Assembly (NCBI GenBank): GCA_020650975.1
Contig: JAIPMN010009876.1
Span: 1 to 23,178 of the forward strand
Source: Apostichopus californicus
Lineage: Eukaryota > Echinodermata > Holothuroidea > Aspidochirotida > Stichopodidae
DNA: 23,178 nt
Direction: 5' to 3'
Under the pieces are notes generated by a model. The model was given only the letters and a program-made list of their open reading frames with translations. It was not told the DNA's origin and did no database searches. The position numbers and the translations under genes were made by a program. Below, in pieces: positions 12,501-17,713 of this stretch (position 1 is the stretch's first letter; each line of letters starts with the position of its first letter).

Positions 12501-15500
12501 CTCTCTCCACCCAGGGGTTAAATGGGTACCTGTGAGGTAACTTGTCATTGGGCGCAGTATATAAATGCTCCCGACTGGAGGGATTGTCTCTGGGACAGGT
12601 TATTATTGACCAGGGGTAATATAACGTATATAAAGCACTTTGAAACCTATCGCTGGTATAAAGCGCTATGTAAATATCAAATATTAGAATACATATGCAA
12701 AGGTACCTTGGACTACGGTATCAGGGAGCAGATGCATATCGTCTCGTGATGCCGGATGGGCAGCTTCGTCTCTATTTCTCTGTGGAGTGGTCGGTTCGTG
12801 ATCGACGCTGTTCCCCCCAGACAGATCTCGCAAAGCTTCACAGTAGCCACATGCTCCCTGAGGGCAATCCAGGTTTAATGCACAGCTGGTATTGAGGCGC
12901 GGTCCGACGTTGTAGCCTCCTGACGGTACCACAGTGTCAGCGGAGGAACCACGACCCGATGAACCACTACCCGATGAACCACTATCCGATGAACCACTAT
13001 CTGACGTGTTCCTTCCAGAAAGAGAGTAACGGCTATAGCCAGGCATTCCCTGAGAGCCAATCAGCTGGGTACCACCTGAATCACGAACAGAGGATGGCTG
13101 TGACGGGCTCATGACCCAAGAGATTACATACCATGATGCTTGGGCAGCTGTGGGACATGCGTTATGCGTTTACATGGAATGACAAACCTTATAACAATGA
13201 CAAGATAAATTTATGCCAAAGTGGGTGGATATCAATAGCTATGTATTTCAGCCAGTCTTCATTTAATCACTTTTTTCTCCTTTCTTGTTGATTTGGGCAG
13301 GGGGAGGGGGGAAGGGGAGAAAGGGGGCTTTTTCGTTTTCATAATAACTTGAAAAACTTTTAATTTGAATCATAACTATGAATAAGAGTGGTTTGACAAG
13401 GTACATTGCTTGTAAACCTTGCGTGCATGAGTTTAAATATCATTATATCAAATTCATCCCCCCCCCCGCCACCATTATATTCCTGCACCCTCCCCCTCCC
13501 AACAGTGCACTACAACAAGGATAAAACTGACAGGAGGAAAAGTAGCCTACCATACGATTCTTGGAAAGGTCCCTGTCCTTTATTTTGTGTCTGCGCTGAA
13601 GAAAATTGGAAAGGCAAAGCCTGATTGGAAGCAAGTGGTCCATAGCTTTGAGATTGCTCATTCCTCGACGACCTGAGAGATGAACCTCTTATATCGGACA
13701 TTTCCTGATAGCCATTCTCGTGCGATGTAGGCCATGGAGACAATGGATGTGGACCGCCTGCATCACCCCTCGCTGGCAGAAGCAATCGGCCTTCTGCAGG
13801 GGTTAGGAACAGTTTTATGATGATGGGGCAATTTCTGTGATATCTATTTACGTTAGTATACGTTATAAATGCACGATTTCTTCCAAACTTACTCCATGCA
13901 GAGGAGCTACTTTAGGTGGTGCATGCGTTAAGAAATTTTATCCGCCAAACTTCACCCTTCAGCCACTAAAGTTGGAACCCTCCATTGACCCGGCCACTAC
14001 AAAGCAAGCCAATAATACAGCAACTTGCTTTTACCGTTCATTTTTGCGGTGTTTTTTTCCTGGCAGCAATTTCATGTGAGTAATGAGACATACTCTTGCC
14101 TGCACATATGAAAATATGAAAATATTTGCAAGTTTTGGGCCAAATTTAAACTGAAAAGAAAGACAAAAACTGAGAGCATATCAAGAGGGACTGCTGCAAA
14201 AATCCTCAAGAAGCCATGTTGAATTTAAATAATTTATCCACTTTTTTTTTTTTTATTTATAAATTATTCAAATCACCCAAAATCACACTTTCTTGATTAA
14301 TACTTTATAAAAACAACTGATCACAAACAATCAACACCCCGCACTTGTCCTTGGCAATCTATATTGTAGTGTAAACATGTTCTTTGAGATTAGGCTGGCT
14401 TTCGGTATCTAGTCTTTACACTGTTTATTCCTTCTAAGTTCTGAGTTAATTGTGCAGTGCATCTGAGGACTAACTGATCATTCTAATGGTCTGTGTGTTT
14501 AGTAGTTCTGTAGGCGGAGTAGTCCAGCCATATTAAAGGCATTGAAGACTCGTCCCAAACCGTGTGCGGCCATCTGAAAAAGTTAACTTTCTGTTGCTTG
14601 CAAGTGACGTTTTGTTCATGCCGCTACAAGATGCAGACAGTGATGAAACGTGATACCTTCTTTAGCTGGACCTGAGATGTCCATCGCTGTATCGTTTGTA
14701 CACTGTGCTGTGGGTATTGACCGCAGCTGTATGTACTGACTGAACACTAGTGTCTAATTACCGACGATAGCAAGCTGTGTGTGTATTTTCTGGGATCGAT
14801 GGTGGTGTCTAACACTTATGTTTCACCTCATTCGAAACTAGGTCAGATTACCGGCATTAGCTTTTCTTTTTGCGCGAGTCTTCACACCCTTTAATTGATG
14901 AGCCACAGGTGTTAATGGTGCAATTCTCAAAAACCCATAAAATGGTATCTATATAAACACAATCTGACCTGATAGCAGTACTGTTTTCAGTTAAAAACAG
15001 TTCACAGATTCAAGCAAAACTGCCTAGCTGAGCTTCTAATCTATGTGTCTATATGCAGTGGCGGAGCGTCCATACAGTCAGGGGGGGCGGATGCCCCCCC
15101 TGACGGACTCAAATGGACTGCGGGCGCCCTTTTCAGCTTTTTACCACTTTTTACTTATTCGCGATTGACTTTTTATTGCGCTCTCATCTACCTACTGACA
15201 TTTGTCACATTTTGTTGGTGTAATTTTCTGACAAGATGCTCTAACGGCGGTCTTTAATTTAATGGAGATGACAAATGGCGATGACACCTATTTATTCTTT
15301 GTTTATCTGCAAATTAGCATGGCCCGGAAAGGGTCATTTCCGGCGATCTAGGGAGTATCTTTACTCAAAAAATGTCTGTACGCTCCGCGCCAACCTGTGG
15401 TGGCGCTCCGCTTAGATAGTGTCGAAAAGCGGCCCTACAGACCATTCTCGCCCCCCTCCCCCACCAATACCCCTAGCTCCGCCACTGTCTATATGTGTCT

Positions 15501-17609
15501 TCTTCCATTCCATGATACCAACACCCCTAACATAGCAATGGACCAGCCCTATCCTAGCTCACACCTCCAACTGATTTAGAGTTTCAGCATAGAGACCATG
15601 CAATTACATCATCAAGGTCATAGGTTATCTCTGCCCATACACCCAGTTCAAGCATCATATTATCAGGGCGTTGTTCCATAACAACTCCTTGATATTATCC
15701 AGTAACTGACTTCTTAGCCAGCTTTATCAGAGAGCACAATATATTTATTGCACCGGCATAAAGAGTTCTTGTCCTTACTATACATATAATCTTTCTCCAT
15801 CAACTTTTGGAACATTATAAGTTAATTAGTTAGAAGGAAAGAAAGGCAGTGATGATGGATGCAGAAAGGCCCTCCTGATTGCTTTTTTTTTTAATTTATT
15901 AATTTTTTTTTTTTTTTTTTTTAGCCTTTGAAGTTATAAGATCCTGCTAGGATCGAAACGTCAGGCCAACTTACTTTTACACATTCTCTTACATAGGCTC
16001 TCTAGTGGATGAGCAGTTTGCTAACAGTTTTATTTTATTTTGCTTTAAAGTGTCACTCACTGTAACTCAAAATGATGCATGATTAATATATATGCAAGTT
16101 ACCATAGCTTGGCATCCCACTGCTATTTACATACATGTAAGCTTGGTTTATAAGCTAATTAGTTTTACCGTATAATACGTCCTTTCATTCGCAAAGGCCC
16201 AATAAAGTTTGCAGCTTACCACGATGCATATCCACCAAAAGGCAAGCAATATCTTTTCTCTGCATTTGAAAGTACAGCAAGTACCACAGCAATTAGCTAT
16301 ATCAACTTCTCTTCCCCTCTGCTGTCTAATATAAACTTGCCAAACTTCCCATGTTGGGCTACGCCTGCCGATCGGATCTCTCGTAGATTTTCCGTAATAA
16401 TCCTGTCGTGGGCAGGGAAAAATAATTTAACAAAAATGGTCAATCTGAGATAAGATCGCCTCTCGATCCTATCATCCTCGTCAGGAGTGAATAATGGATA
16501 GGATGATCATGCAGAGTTTTGAATTTGAATTTGATGAAATTTTCAATTACTTTTTTAAGTCTATCTACAATAAACTTGCAAAACAGTATTGGTCATTATA
16601 AGTAAATGTTGCTTGACCATAGGCCCGTTTCATTTCACATACTGTACTGAATAGACAACGAATGATGTCATTATTAATTGTGAAACATTCCAACTTACTT
16701 TGCTATTGTGCATCATACAAACATTGTTCTGAATTAAAACATATATGTCATTTGAATCTCTGGTTTCTTTTACAAATTCAGTTATGCATAATGTTTATTG
16801 TTTATTGTTAAGGGAAGTCGTCAGACAACAATATTAATAAAAATAAAAATACTAAAAACAATGATAATAAAACAAAAATAATAACAACAATCATCATCAT
16901 CATCACCATCACCACGACAACCACGATCACCATCATCATCAGTATATGCAATTAAATCTCCCATTTTAGCACGGTCCCCCTCCCCTCCCCCTCCCCCCCC
17001 CGCCCTCCCCCTCATTGTTCTGGTTAAATGCCCTCTTCCTCGAAAGCTACCACTCTCAAGGTTTACAAGTACAGTATAATAAGGCCAGCTACAAGTACAT
17101 TATATATAATTATATAAAAATTGCTATTTATGAAAAACCCCCCAAAAAAAGGAAAATATTAAACCGTCATCACAGCGTTATCTAGTCGCAATGTGTACCT
17201 ATAGATACACTGCAATCCACATGGGGAACTTTGAACGTGAAAACATAATCACCTAAACTGAACTTTGAACCTGGTACTGAAATTGTCGATCAGCAGAACT
17301 TAAAACGTGAAGTGAAGAAATATTAAGAGTACTTTGCCCCATCTGCACATCTACAACTGACAATGTTGACATATATCAAATTAACTTTGTACAATATTTA
17401 AATAGAAAAGCTAAAAAACACATACTCACATCAAGATCAATTGTACTACAACACAAAAGGATTGTACCCAAATTCCTCCAAGATCCAATAAAATTAAACT
17501 CATTATCTAGTCGCTTGCCCAATTCCTCAAGAAATTCTTCTGTGACTTCTCCAGTCCCTTGTACTGGACTCCATTGCGGATCCCCACTGATGTCCCCTAT
17601 GCCGGCCAT
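424..17609 (-). CDS. TRAF3IP2: CIKS/Act1-like adaptor gene (death domain + linker + SEFIR), 10 proposed exons
   Basis: Spliced gene reconstructed by eye; exons are listed separately. The predicted protein of about 676 residues has a death domain at roughly 22-121, a Ser/Gly/Arg/Gln-rich linker at 122-536 and a SEFIR/TIR-like domain at 537-676. CIKS/Act1 is a cytoplasmic adaptor that joins IL-17 receptors to TRAF6 through SEFIR-SEFIR contacts; from the literature, invertebrate members carry a death or death-like domain at the N terminus. Seen here: ATG with purine at -3 and G at +4, an upstream in-frame TAG, consistent intron phases (0, 1, 1, 1, 1, 1, 2, 0, 2) and a terminal TGA. No clear TRAF6 motif (PxExx plus acidic or aromatic) was found in the linker. 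The identity rests on domain pattern and remembered Act1 motifs, not on a search. A TIR-domain adaptor is the main alternative. Exon 2 needs a frame correction, and small exons may have been missed. Confidence 0.72.
667..1232. repeat. Three-copy tandem repeat, unit about 180-190 bp
   Basis: Three diverged head-to-tail copies start near 667, 858 and 1038. Each opens with TCACTTCTGGGG, followed by CCTAGATGAGAGAAATCT, CTTGCAACAATGTCCATAT and TTTCATGATAAC-like blocks in the same order. It sits in the last intron of the gene, beside exon 10. Confidence 0.85.
1233..1650. other. Intron sequence, no gene seen
   Basis: Contains two diverged copies about 120 bp apart of a block reading TGGTTACGCTC(A/G)ACGATTTC (near 1319 and 1442). 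Small ORFs here lack splice or family signals. Confidence 0.4.
1659..2055. mobile_element. hAT-type MITE, copy 1 of 2, with 8-bp TSD
   Basis: Begins CAGTGGCGGAGC and ends with a near-complement, CGCCACTG. A perfect 8-bp target duplication, TTTCTGTA, lies at 1651-1658 and 2056-2063. There is no transposase ORF. The whole 397 bp is closely related to the element at 15056-15487. It lies in the intron between exons 9 and 10. Confidence 0.9.
2111..2196 (-). CDS. TRAF3IP2: Exon 9: SEFIR core strand
   Basis: The exon is 86 bases between a T-rich acceptor (TTTGTTTGTACTATAG) and a strong donor (AAAG|GTGAGT), phase 0 in and phase 2 out. It reads MDAIVVIYSSHYKKSVIEKK. The hydrophobic strand followed by Ser-Ser/Pro-x-Tyr-Lys is the most recognisable SEFIR signature and is also compatible with a TIR fold. 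The leading ATG is internal by this model, not an initiator. The exon lies about 55 bases from a hAT MITE that ends at 2055. Confidence 0.75.
2484..2820 (+). pseudogene. LINE reverse transcriptase C-terminal remnant, frameshifted
   Basis: Two overlapping frames resemble the region after the reverse transcriptase in non-LTR elements. The first (2484-2555) reads KIPNTQLYGDLPKV and stops. The second (2548-2820) reads GHYHRHPEAAANKFILWEPK and later ELAIANTLMEDRNDWKS, ending at TGA. The order 'YG(D/E)L', 'LWEPKHG', 'DTG-like, EL...DR..W' is what I recall from LINE C-termini. A frame change near 2550 makes it non-functional. An AATAAA lies downstream near 2929. It is inserted in the gene's intron on the opposite strand. 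Confidence 0.5.
2821..3507. repeat. Intron stretch with a degenerate 62-63 bp tandem repeat
   Basis: From 3066 two units of 63 and 62 bp and the start of a third begin TGAAGCCT(A/T)ACAAG; looser related pieces with AAGGCTTCTGAAT extend back to about 2985. The rest (3210-3507) shows nothing recognisable. Confidence 0.6.
3508..3821. mobile_element. Non-autonomous DNA element with perfect 8-bp TSD
   Basis: The 314-bp block starting CAAGGGCGCCAGC and ending ATGCCACTG is flanked on both sides by TATTTCAT (3500-3507 and 3822-3829). The 8-bp duplication points to hAT-like transposition, although terminal inverted repeats are poor. It contains C-runs and a CAGTGAAAAATATGGGGG block that reappears at the right edge of the window (23.1 kb). 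It ends less than 80 bp from exon 8. Confidence 0.75.
3899..3947 (-). CDS. TRAF3IP2: Exon 8 (tentative): SEFIR helix
   Basis: A 49-base segment with a good donor (CACGCT|GTAAGTGT) and an acceptor reading CTTTTCTATCCAACTAAG. It enters in phase 2 and leaves in phase 0, reading HPSMLYQKVITKSSHA. Joined to exon 9 this gives VITKSSHAMDAIVVIYSS, the helix-then-strand order seen in SEFIR domains. It restores nearly the same residue spacing between the Asp of strand B and strand C as I recall for Act1. The Trp common in this helix is absent. Its phase agrees with exon 7 only if the weaker exon 7 donor is used; otherwise a further small exon is needed. Confidence 0.5.
3948..4323. other. Intron, no gene recognised
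   Basis: Two related phrases, CAGGGCTTGATATTTG (near 3973) and CAGGGCTTGAATATTGG (near 4132), suggest a small old duplication or element end. A minus-strand ORF crosses here only as an extension of the exon 8 frame. Confidence 0.35.
4324..4691 (-). mobile_element. TTAA-flanked MITE, copy 1 (inverted)
   Basis: 368 bp with TTAA at both ends and terminal inverted repeats TTAAAGGGTGTGAAGACTCG and (reverse complement of the right end) TTAAAGGCATTGAAGACTCG. TTAA flanks suggest a piggyBac-type mechanism. There is no coding capacity. It lies opposite in orientation to copies at 5104, 8380 and 14533. Confidence 0.88.
4692..5103. other. Spacer between two inverted MITE copies
   Basis: About 410 bp of intron between oppositely oriented copies of the same MITE. 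No coding region was recognised. Confidence 0.5.
5104..5464 (+). mobile_element. TTAA-flanked MITE, copy 2
   Basis: 361 bp, starting TTAAAGGCATTGAAGACTCG and ending CGAGTCTTCACACCCTTTAA. It is near-complementary over its length to copy 1, forming a potential hairpin with arms of about 360 nt in a transcript crossing this intron. Confidence 0.88.
5465..5819. other. Intron, no feature recognised
   Basis: AT-rich with a poly-T run near 5490. A 63-residue minus-strand ORF has no family resemblance or splice context. Confidence 0.35.
5820..5965 (+). repeat. Probable 5' LTR of a copia-type element
   Basis: Starts TG and ends CA (CTCTGCCA), 146 bp, and is followed at once by ATAGGTTATGGGCCCAG (5966-5982), a primer-binding-site-like sequence of the initiator-Met type I recall for animal copia elements. 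The last 19 bp recur with one mismatch at 6331-6349. ACAT precedes this LTR (5816-5819) and follows the second copy (6350-6353), a possible shortened target duplication. Confidence 0.5.
6092..6330 (+). pseudogene. Ty1/copia-type gag fragment, frameshifted at a poly-C run
   Basis: The first frame reads FNGSNYATWKVQCRM, then KDGLWNIVNG, matching the conserved start of copia-type gag proteins (a 'F.G.NY..W...M...L...GLW..V' pattern). After a run of ten C (6230-6239) the frame is lost. In the next frame ESDAVKLASFTCARKNRALA and IIVLS continue the same family pattern. The open frame ends in an LTR-like tail at 6331-6349, so most of gag and all of pol are missing. It is a dead, internally deleted copy. 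Confidence 0.6.
6331..6349 (+). repeat. Remnant of 3' LTR end
   Basis: Nineteen bases identical except for one to the end of the proposed 5' LTR (5947-5965). It directly follows the truncated gag, implying a large internal deletion. Confidence 0.45.
6354..7526. other. Long intron stretch without a recognised gene
   Basis: Holds an A18-type run near 6805, a short (TA)n near 6950, and no splice-bounded open segment fitting the SEFIR domain. Two related phrases containing AAAGAACAAAGT (near 6555 and 7335) may be parts of one dispersed repeat. Confidence 0.4.
7527..8019. mobile_element. Non-autonomous DNA element with 14-bp perfect TIRs
   Basis: Begins CAGGGATGTGCCCA and ends with its exact reverse complement. 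TGAATG (6 bp) is present directly on both sides (7521-7526, 8020-8025). Inside are GGGGG/CCCCC palindromic pieces near 7590 and GGGCGG blocks near the right end. No transposase. CA ends suggest hAT, but the visible flank repeat is 6, not 8, bp. Confidence 0.78.
8026..8379. other. Intron, nothing recognised
   Basis: No ORF, repeat or splice-bounded segment that I could support. Confidence 0.35.
8533..8557. repeat. 25-bp hairpin insertion
   Basis: CAGGGAGTT, 7-base loop, AACTCCCTG: a perfect 9-bp stem. It is inserted in the MITE where the other copies read straight through ACCTGAGATGTCC. A cousin lies at 15661-15694. Confidence 0.7.
8729..8986. mobile_element. Second MITE family nested inside copy 3
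   Basis: Ends are inverted: left AAAATCCGCCCTTTAGTA, right (reverse complement) AAAATGCGCCCTTTAATA, two mismatches in 18. The inserted block is absent from the three other copies of the host MITE. Exact borders are uncertain by about six bases and no clear target duplication was identified. Confidence 0.7.
9205..9329 (-). CDS. TRAF3IP2: Exon 7: start of SEFIR/TIR-like domain
   Basis: The acceptor is a long CT tract ending TGATATTTCAG; the exon enters in phase 1. It reads LVGITFHEQDAALAKRVKMH, then NSEG...VLMDKSTMG. This is the first strand, first helix and second strand of a TIR-fold domain: a hydrophobic strand, a polar loop with Asp, an amphipathic helix, then Glu-Gly and a second strand ending at Asp. 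Two donors are possible. GAG|GTTAGA at 9205 is the better signal but leaves phase 0. GGTCT|GTTTGA, ten bases earlier (exon end 9215), leaves phase 2, joins exon 8 in frame and gives an Act1-like spacing to the next strand. The exact 3' end is therefore open. Confidence 0.7.
9582..9996. repeat. Long purine-rich tract in two blocks
   Basis: 9582-9710 and 9786-9996 are almost all G and A on the plus strand (GGGAGAGAGAGAGAGG-like). This lies in the intron between exons 6 and 7, so the transcript carries a very long CU tract. Proline/serine-rich minus-strand ORFs here are by-products of composition. Confidence 0.75.
10107..10472 (-). CDS. TRAF3IP2: Exon 6: basic/acidic linker leading into SEFIR, phase 1-1
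   Basis: The exon is 366 bases between an acceptor reading TTCTTTGTCCCTGTAG and a donor reading AATT|GTAAGTAC, phase 1 on both sides. About 122 residues: an Arg-rich stretch (GRERSRRKRGLNN) that could serve as a nuclear-localisation-like basic patch, followed by an acidic, possibly helical end (TEQFFEADQEFVRLTQ). The join to exon 7 creates a Cys codon (T + GC) immediately before the first SEFIR strand. The splice sites are the best-matched pair in the linker. No enzymatic domain is visible. Confidence 0.75.
10473..11291. repeat. Intron with an A-rich (AAATAC)n-like simple repeat
   Basis: 10577-10680 is built of AATAAATACAAA-type units. The remainder to 11291 shows no gene or element I can support. 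Confidence 0.5.
11292..11337. repeat. Left 46-bp flanking direct repeat
   Basis: GGTGGTCATAGACCAATC...GATAAAAATGACAGAAT. It matches 11767-11812 at 43 of 46 positions and abuts the transposon at 11338. Confidence 0.85.
11338..11766. mobile_element. CAGAGATGCCAAC-type DNA transposon (probable hAT MITE)
   Basis: 429 bp with perfect terminal inverted repeats CAGAGATGCCAACC / GGTTGGCATCTCTG. No transposase ORF. Instead of an 8-bp duplication it is flanked by a 46-bp direct repeat. It lies in the intron between exons 5 and 6. Confidence 0.85.
11767..11812. repeat. Right 46-bp flanking direct repeat
   Basis: Counterpart of 11292-11337, starting at the base after the transposon end and lying only 32 bp from the exon 5 donor. 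Confidence 0.85.
11845..12111 (-). CDS. TRAF3IP2: Exon 5: linker, partial duplicate of exon 4, phase 1-1
   Basis: The exon is 267 bases, entered after TGTCTGTTACTAAG and left at a strong GTTG|GTGAGT donor, again phase 1 on both sides. It encodes about 89 residues. The segment SSQGACGYSDGLRELLGRN, followed by VDHEPTAPQR and NDMDLLPD, is closely related to the second half of exon 4 at both protein and DNA level. This indicates duplication of an exon or exon part. It is polar and probably disordered, with no known motif. Confidence 0.7.
12249..12357. repeat. Three-copy tandem repeat, 33-40 bp unit
   Basis: Units start GAGGTCATTAA or GAGGTCATAAA at 12249, 12282 and 12322; two carry GGGGGAGCTA and the third ends in CCCAGG. 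Intron between exons 4 and 5. Confidence 0.75.
12386..12433. repeat. 12-bp microsatellite-like repeat, four copies
   Basis: CCACCAGACACC repeated four times exactly, followed by CCACCCC. Confidence 0.9.
12466..12688 (+). mobile_element. 3' tail of a CR1/L2-type LINE or derived SINE
   Basis: Contains TGTCCTTGGGCAAGATGCTT, CCACCCAGGGGTTAAATGGG and, at the end, ATAAAGCGCTATGTAAATATC. These are the ordered landmarks of the widespread L2/V-SINE-like 3' region as I remember it. No promoter boxes were checked, so SINE versus truncated LINE is undecided. Confidence 0.55.
12707..13075 (-). CDS. TRAF3IP2: Exon 4: linker with Ser-Gly repeats, phase 1-1
   Basis: The exon is 369 bases. The acceptor is CTCTGTTCGTGATTCAG and the donor AAG|GTACCT; both introns are phase 1. 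The product is about 123 polar residues. It opens with IGSQGMPGYSRYSLSGRN, then has four five-residue units (DSGSS, DSGSS, GSGSS, GRGSS), then a block PQGACGY...VDHEPTTPQR...LLPD that recurs in exon 5. The open frame continues upstream to an ATG at 13112 whose first residues (SPS-P) resemble part of exon 5, so an acceptor further upstream is possible. No catalytic or binding motif was recognised. Confidence 0.68.
12942..13001 (-). repeat. 15-bp coding minisatellite in exon 4
   Basis: Four tandem 15-bp units encoding DSGSS/GSGSS/GRGSS. The two units at the 5' end of the coding strand are identical (each CGATGAACCACTATC on the plus strand). Length is a multiple of three, so copy-number changes would keep the frame. 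Confidence 0.9.
13076..13550. other. Intron between exons 3 and 4
   Basis: A G-rich stretch at 13300-13327 and C-runs near 13460-13500. No further exon is supported, though the exon 4 frame stays open upstream to beyond 13112. Confidence 0.4.
13551..13793 (-). CDS. TRAF3IP2: Exon 3: linker, phase 1-1
   Basis: The exon is 243 bases, entering after a clear acceptor (TTCCTAACCCCTGCAG) and leaving at TATG|GTAGGC. It starts with two bases completing a codon and ends with one, so both flanking introns are phase 1. It encodes about 81 residues with no recognisable fold, rich in Ser, Gly, Gln and Arg (GSSLRSSRNEQSQSYG), consistent with a disordered linker. A GYQEMSD...SSRN stretch faintly resembles the QG-GY...L-GRN unit seen in exons 4 and 5. 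The exon start is set by the splice signal, not by an initiation codon. Confidence 0.68.
13794..14532. other. Intron between exons 2 and 3, left part
   Basis: A GTAAGT-like minus-strand donor occurs near 13893, but every frame upstream of it is closed, so no exon is called. A T13 run lies at 14242-14254. Nothing else was recognised. Confidence 0.4.
14533..14894 (+). mobile_element. TTAA-flanked MITE, copy 4
   Basis: 362 bp from TTAAAGGCATTGAAGACTCG to CGAGTCTTCACACCCTTTAA, the most compact intact copy. It is the best reference for recognising the insertions in copy 3. Confidence 0.88.
15056..15487. mobile_element. hAT-type MITE, copy 2 of 2, with 8-bp TSD
   Basis: Starts CAGTGGCGGAGC and ends GCTCCGCCACTG, with perfect 8-bp duplication TCTATATG at 15048-15055 and 15488-15495. 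It is homologous end to end to 1659-2055, with a short extra segment near 15217-15275. Terminal repeats are better preserved here. Confidence 0.92.
15661..15694. repeat. Hairpin microelement, related to 8533-8557
   Basis: TATCAGGGCGTTG, loop TTCCATA, then ACAACTCCTTGATA: an imperfect stem sharing CAGGG(A/C)GTT and TTCCATAACAACTCC with the copy in the MITE at 8.5 kb. Confidence 0.6.
15925..15967 (+). repeat. Possible decayed Penelope-like element ribozyme motif
   Basis: A GATCC-TGCTA-GGATC stem-loop is followed at once by GAAACGTCAGGCC, the arrangement of helix II and the conserved GAAAC of small hammerhead ribozymes in Penelope-like elements. The expected CTGATGA is replaced by CTTTGAAG, so any such ribozyme is inactive or the match is chance. 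Confidence 0.3.
16220..16402 (-). CDS. TRAF3IP2: Exon 2: second half of death domain, with a frame break
   Basis: The acceptor is a pyrimidine tract ending in CAG just above 16402 and the donor is GTG|GTAAGC below 16220. The exon enters in phase 0, matching exon 1. It reads TWEVWQVYIRQQRGREVDIA, the Trp-containing helices 4-5 of a death domain. Near 16250 the frame must change to reach KDIACLLVDMH, which fits the Lys-Asp-Ile-Ala end typical of death domains and gives the phase 1 exit that exon 3 requires. Without the change the reading ends FWWICIV in phase 0, which fits nothing downstream. The break falls in an AGAGAAAAGA stretch: one missing A or one extra AG would explain it, so an assembly homopolymer error is likely; a disabling mutation is the alternative. 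Confidence 0.7.
16403..17429. other. Intron between exons 1 and 2
   Basis: Contains a CAT/CAC trinucleotide microsatellite (16888-16942), C-runs near 16980-17010 and AT-rich sequence. No additional death-domain exon is needed or seen. Confidence 0.45.
17430..17609 (-). CDS. TRAF3IP2: Exon 1: start codon and first half of death domain
   Basis: Sixty codons from the ATG at 17609 to a strong donor (GAT|GTGAGT) at 17430, ending in phase 0. The start has A at -3 and G at +4, and an in-frame TAG lies about 20 bases upstream. Residues 1-20 are a short polar leader. From residue 22 the pattern is that of death-domain helices 1-3: FLEELGKRL, then SWRNLGTIL with the conserved Trp, then STIDLD, matching the common Trp-x-x-Leu...Ile-Asp spacing. 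A CCAAT box in gene orientation lies 66-70 bases upstream of the ATG (17675-17679). An upstream non-coding exon cannot be excluded. Confidence 0.8.
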
Positions 17610-17713
17610 CTTGTAACTACTGTACTATACACTAATTGCCCCTCAACTTGGAATGACTGTGAAATTTTCGTAGCATTGGTCGCACCACACGGCACGTACT
17701 GTACGGTAGAGTC
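17610..17713 (-). promoter_or_regulatory. Presumed 5' UTR / proximal promoter of the CIKS-like gene
   Basis: Separates the start codon from the minisatellite. A CCAAT box in gene orientation lies at 17679-17675. No TATA box at a convincing distance. The transcription start cannot be set from sequence. Confidence 0.4.

Larger units (their letters stand above)
15496..16219. other. Intron with hairpin repeat and T-rich tract
   Basis: Includes a hairpin at 15661-15694, a T-rich run at 15884-15922 and the motif at 15925-15967 (next entry). No exon was found. Confidence 0.45.

Noticed and set aside
13076..13112. ATG at 13112 as an alternative start of the gene
   Set aside because: It continues the exon 4 frame upstream, but the death domain exons further upstream fit by phase and the ATG has no supporting context.
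13890..14079. Possible extra minus-strand exon with a GTAAGT donor
   Set aside because: All three frames contain stops between any acceptor and the donor.
16821..17015. Asp/Gly-rich minus-strand ORF
   Set aside because: Produced by the CAT/CAC microsatellite and adjoining C-runs.
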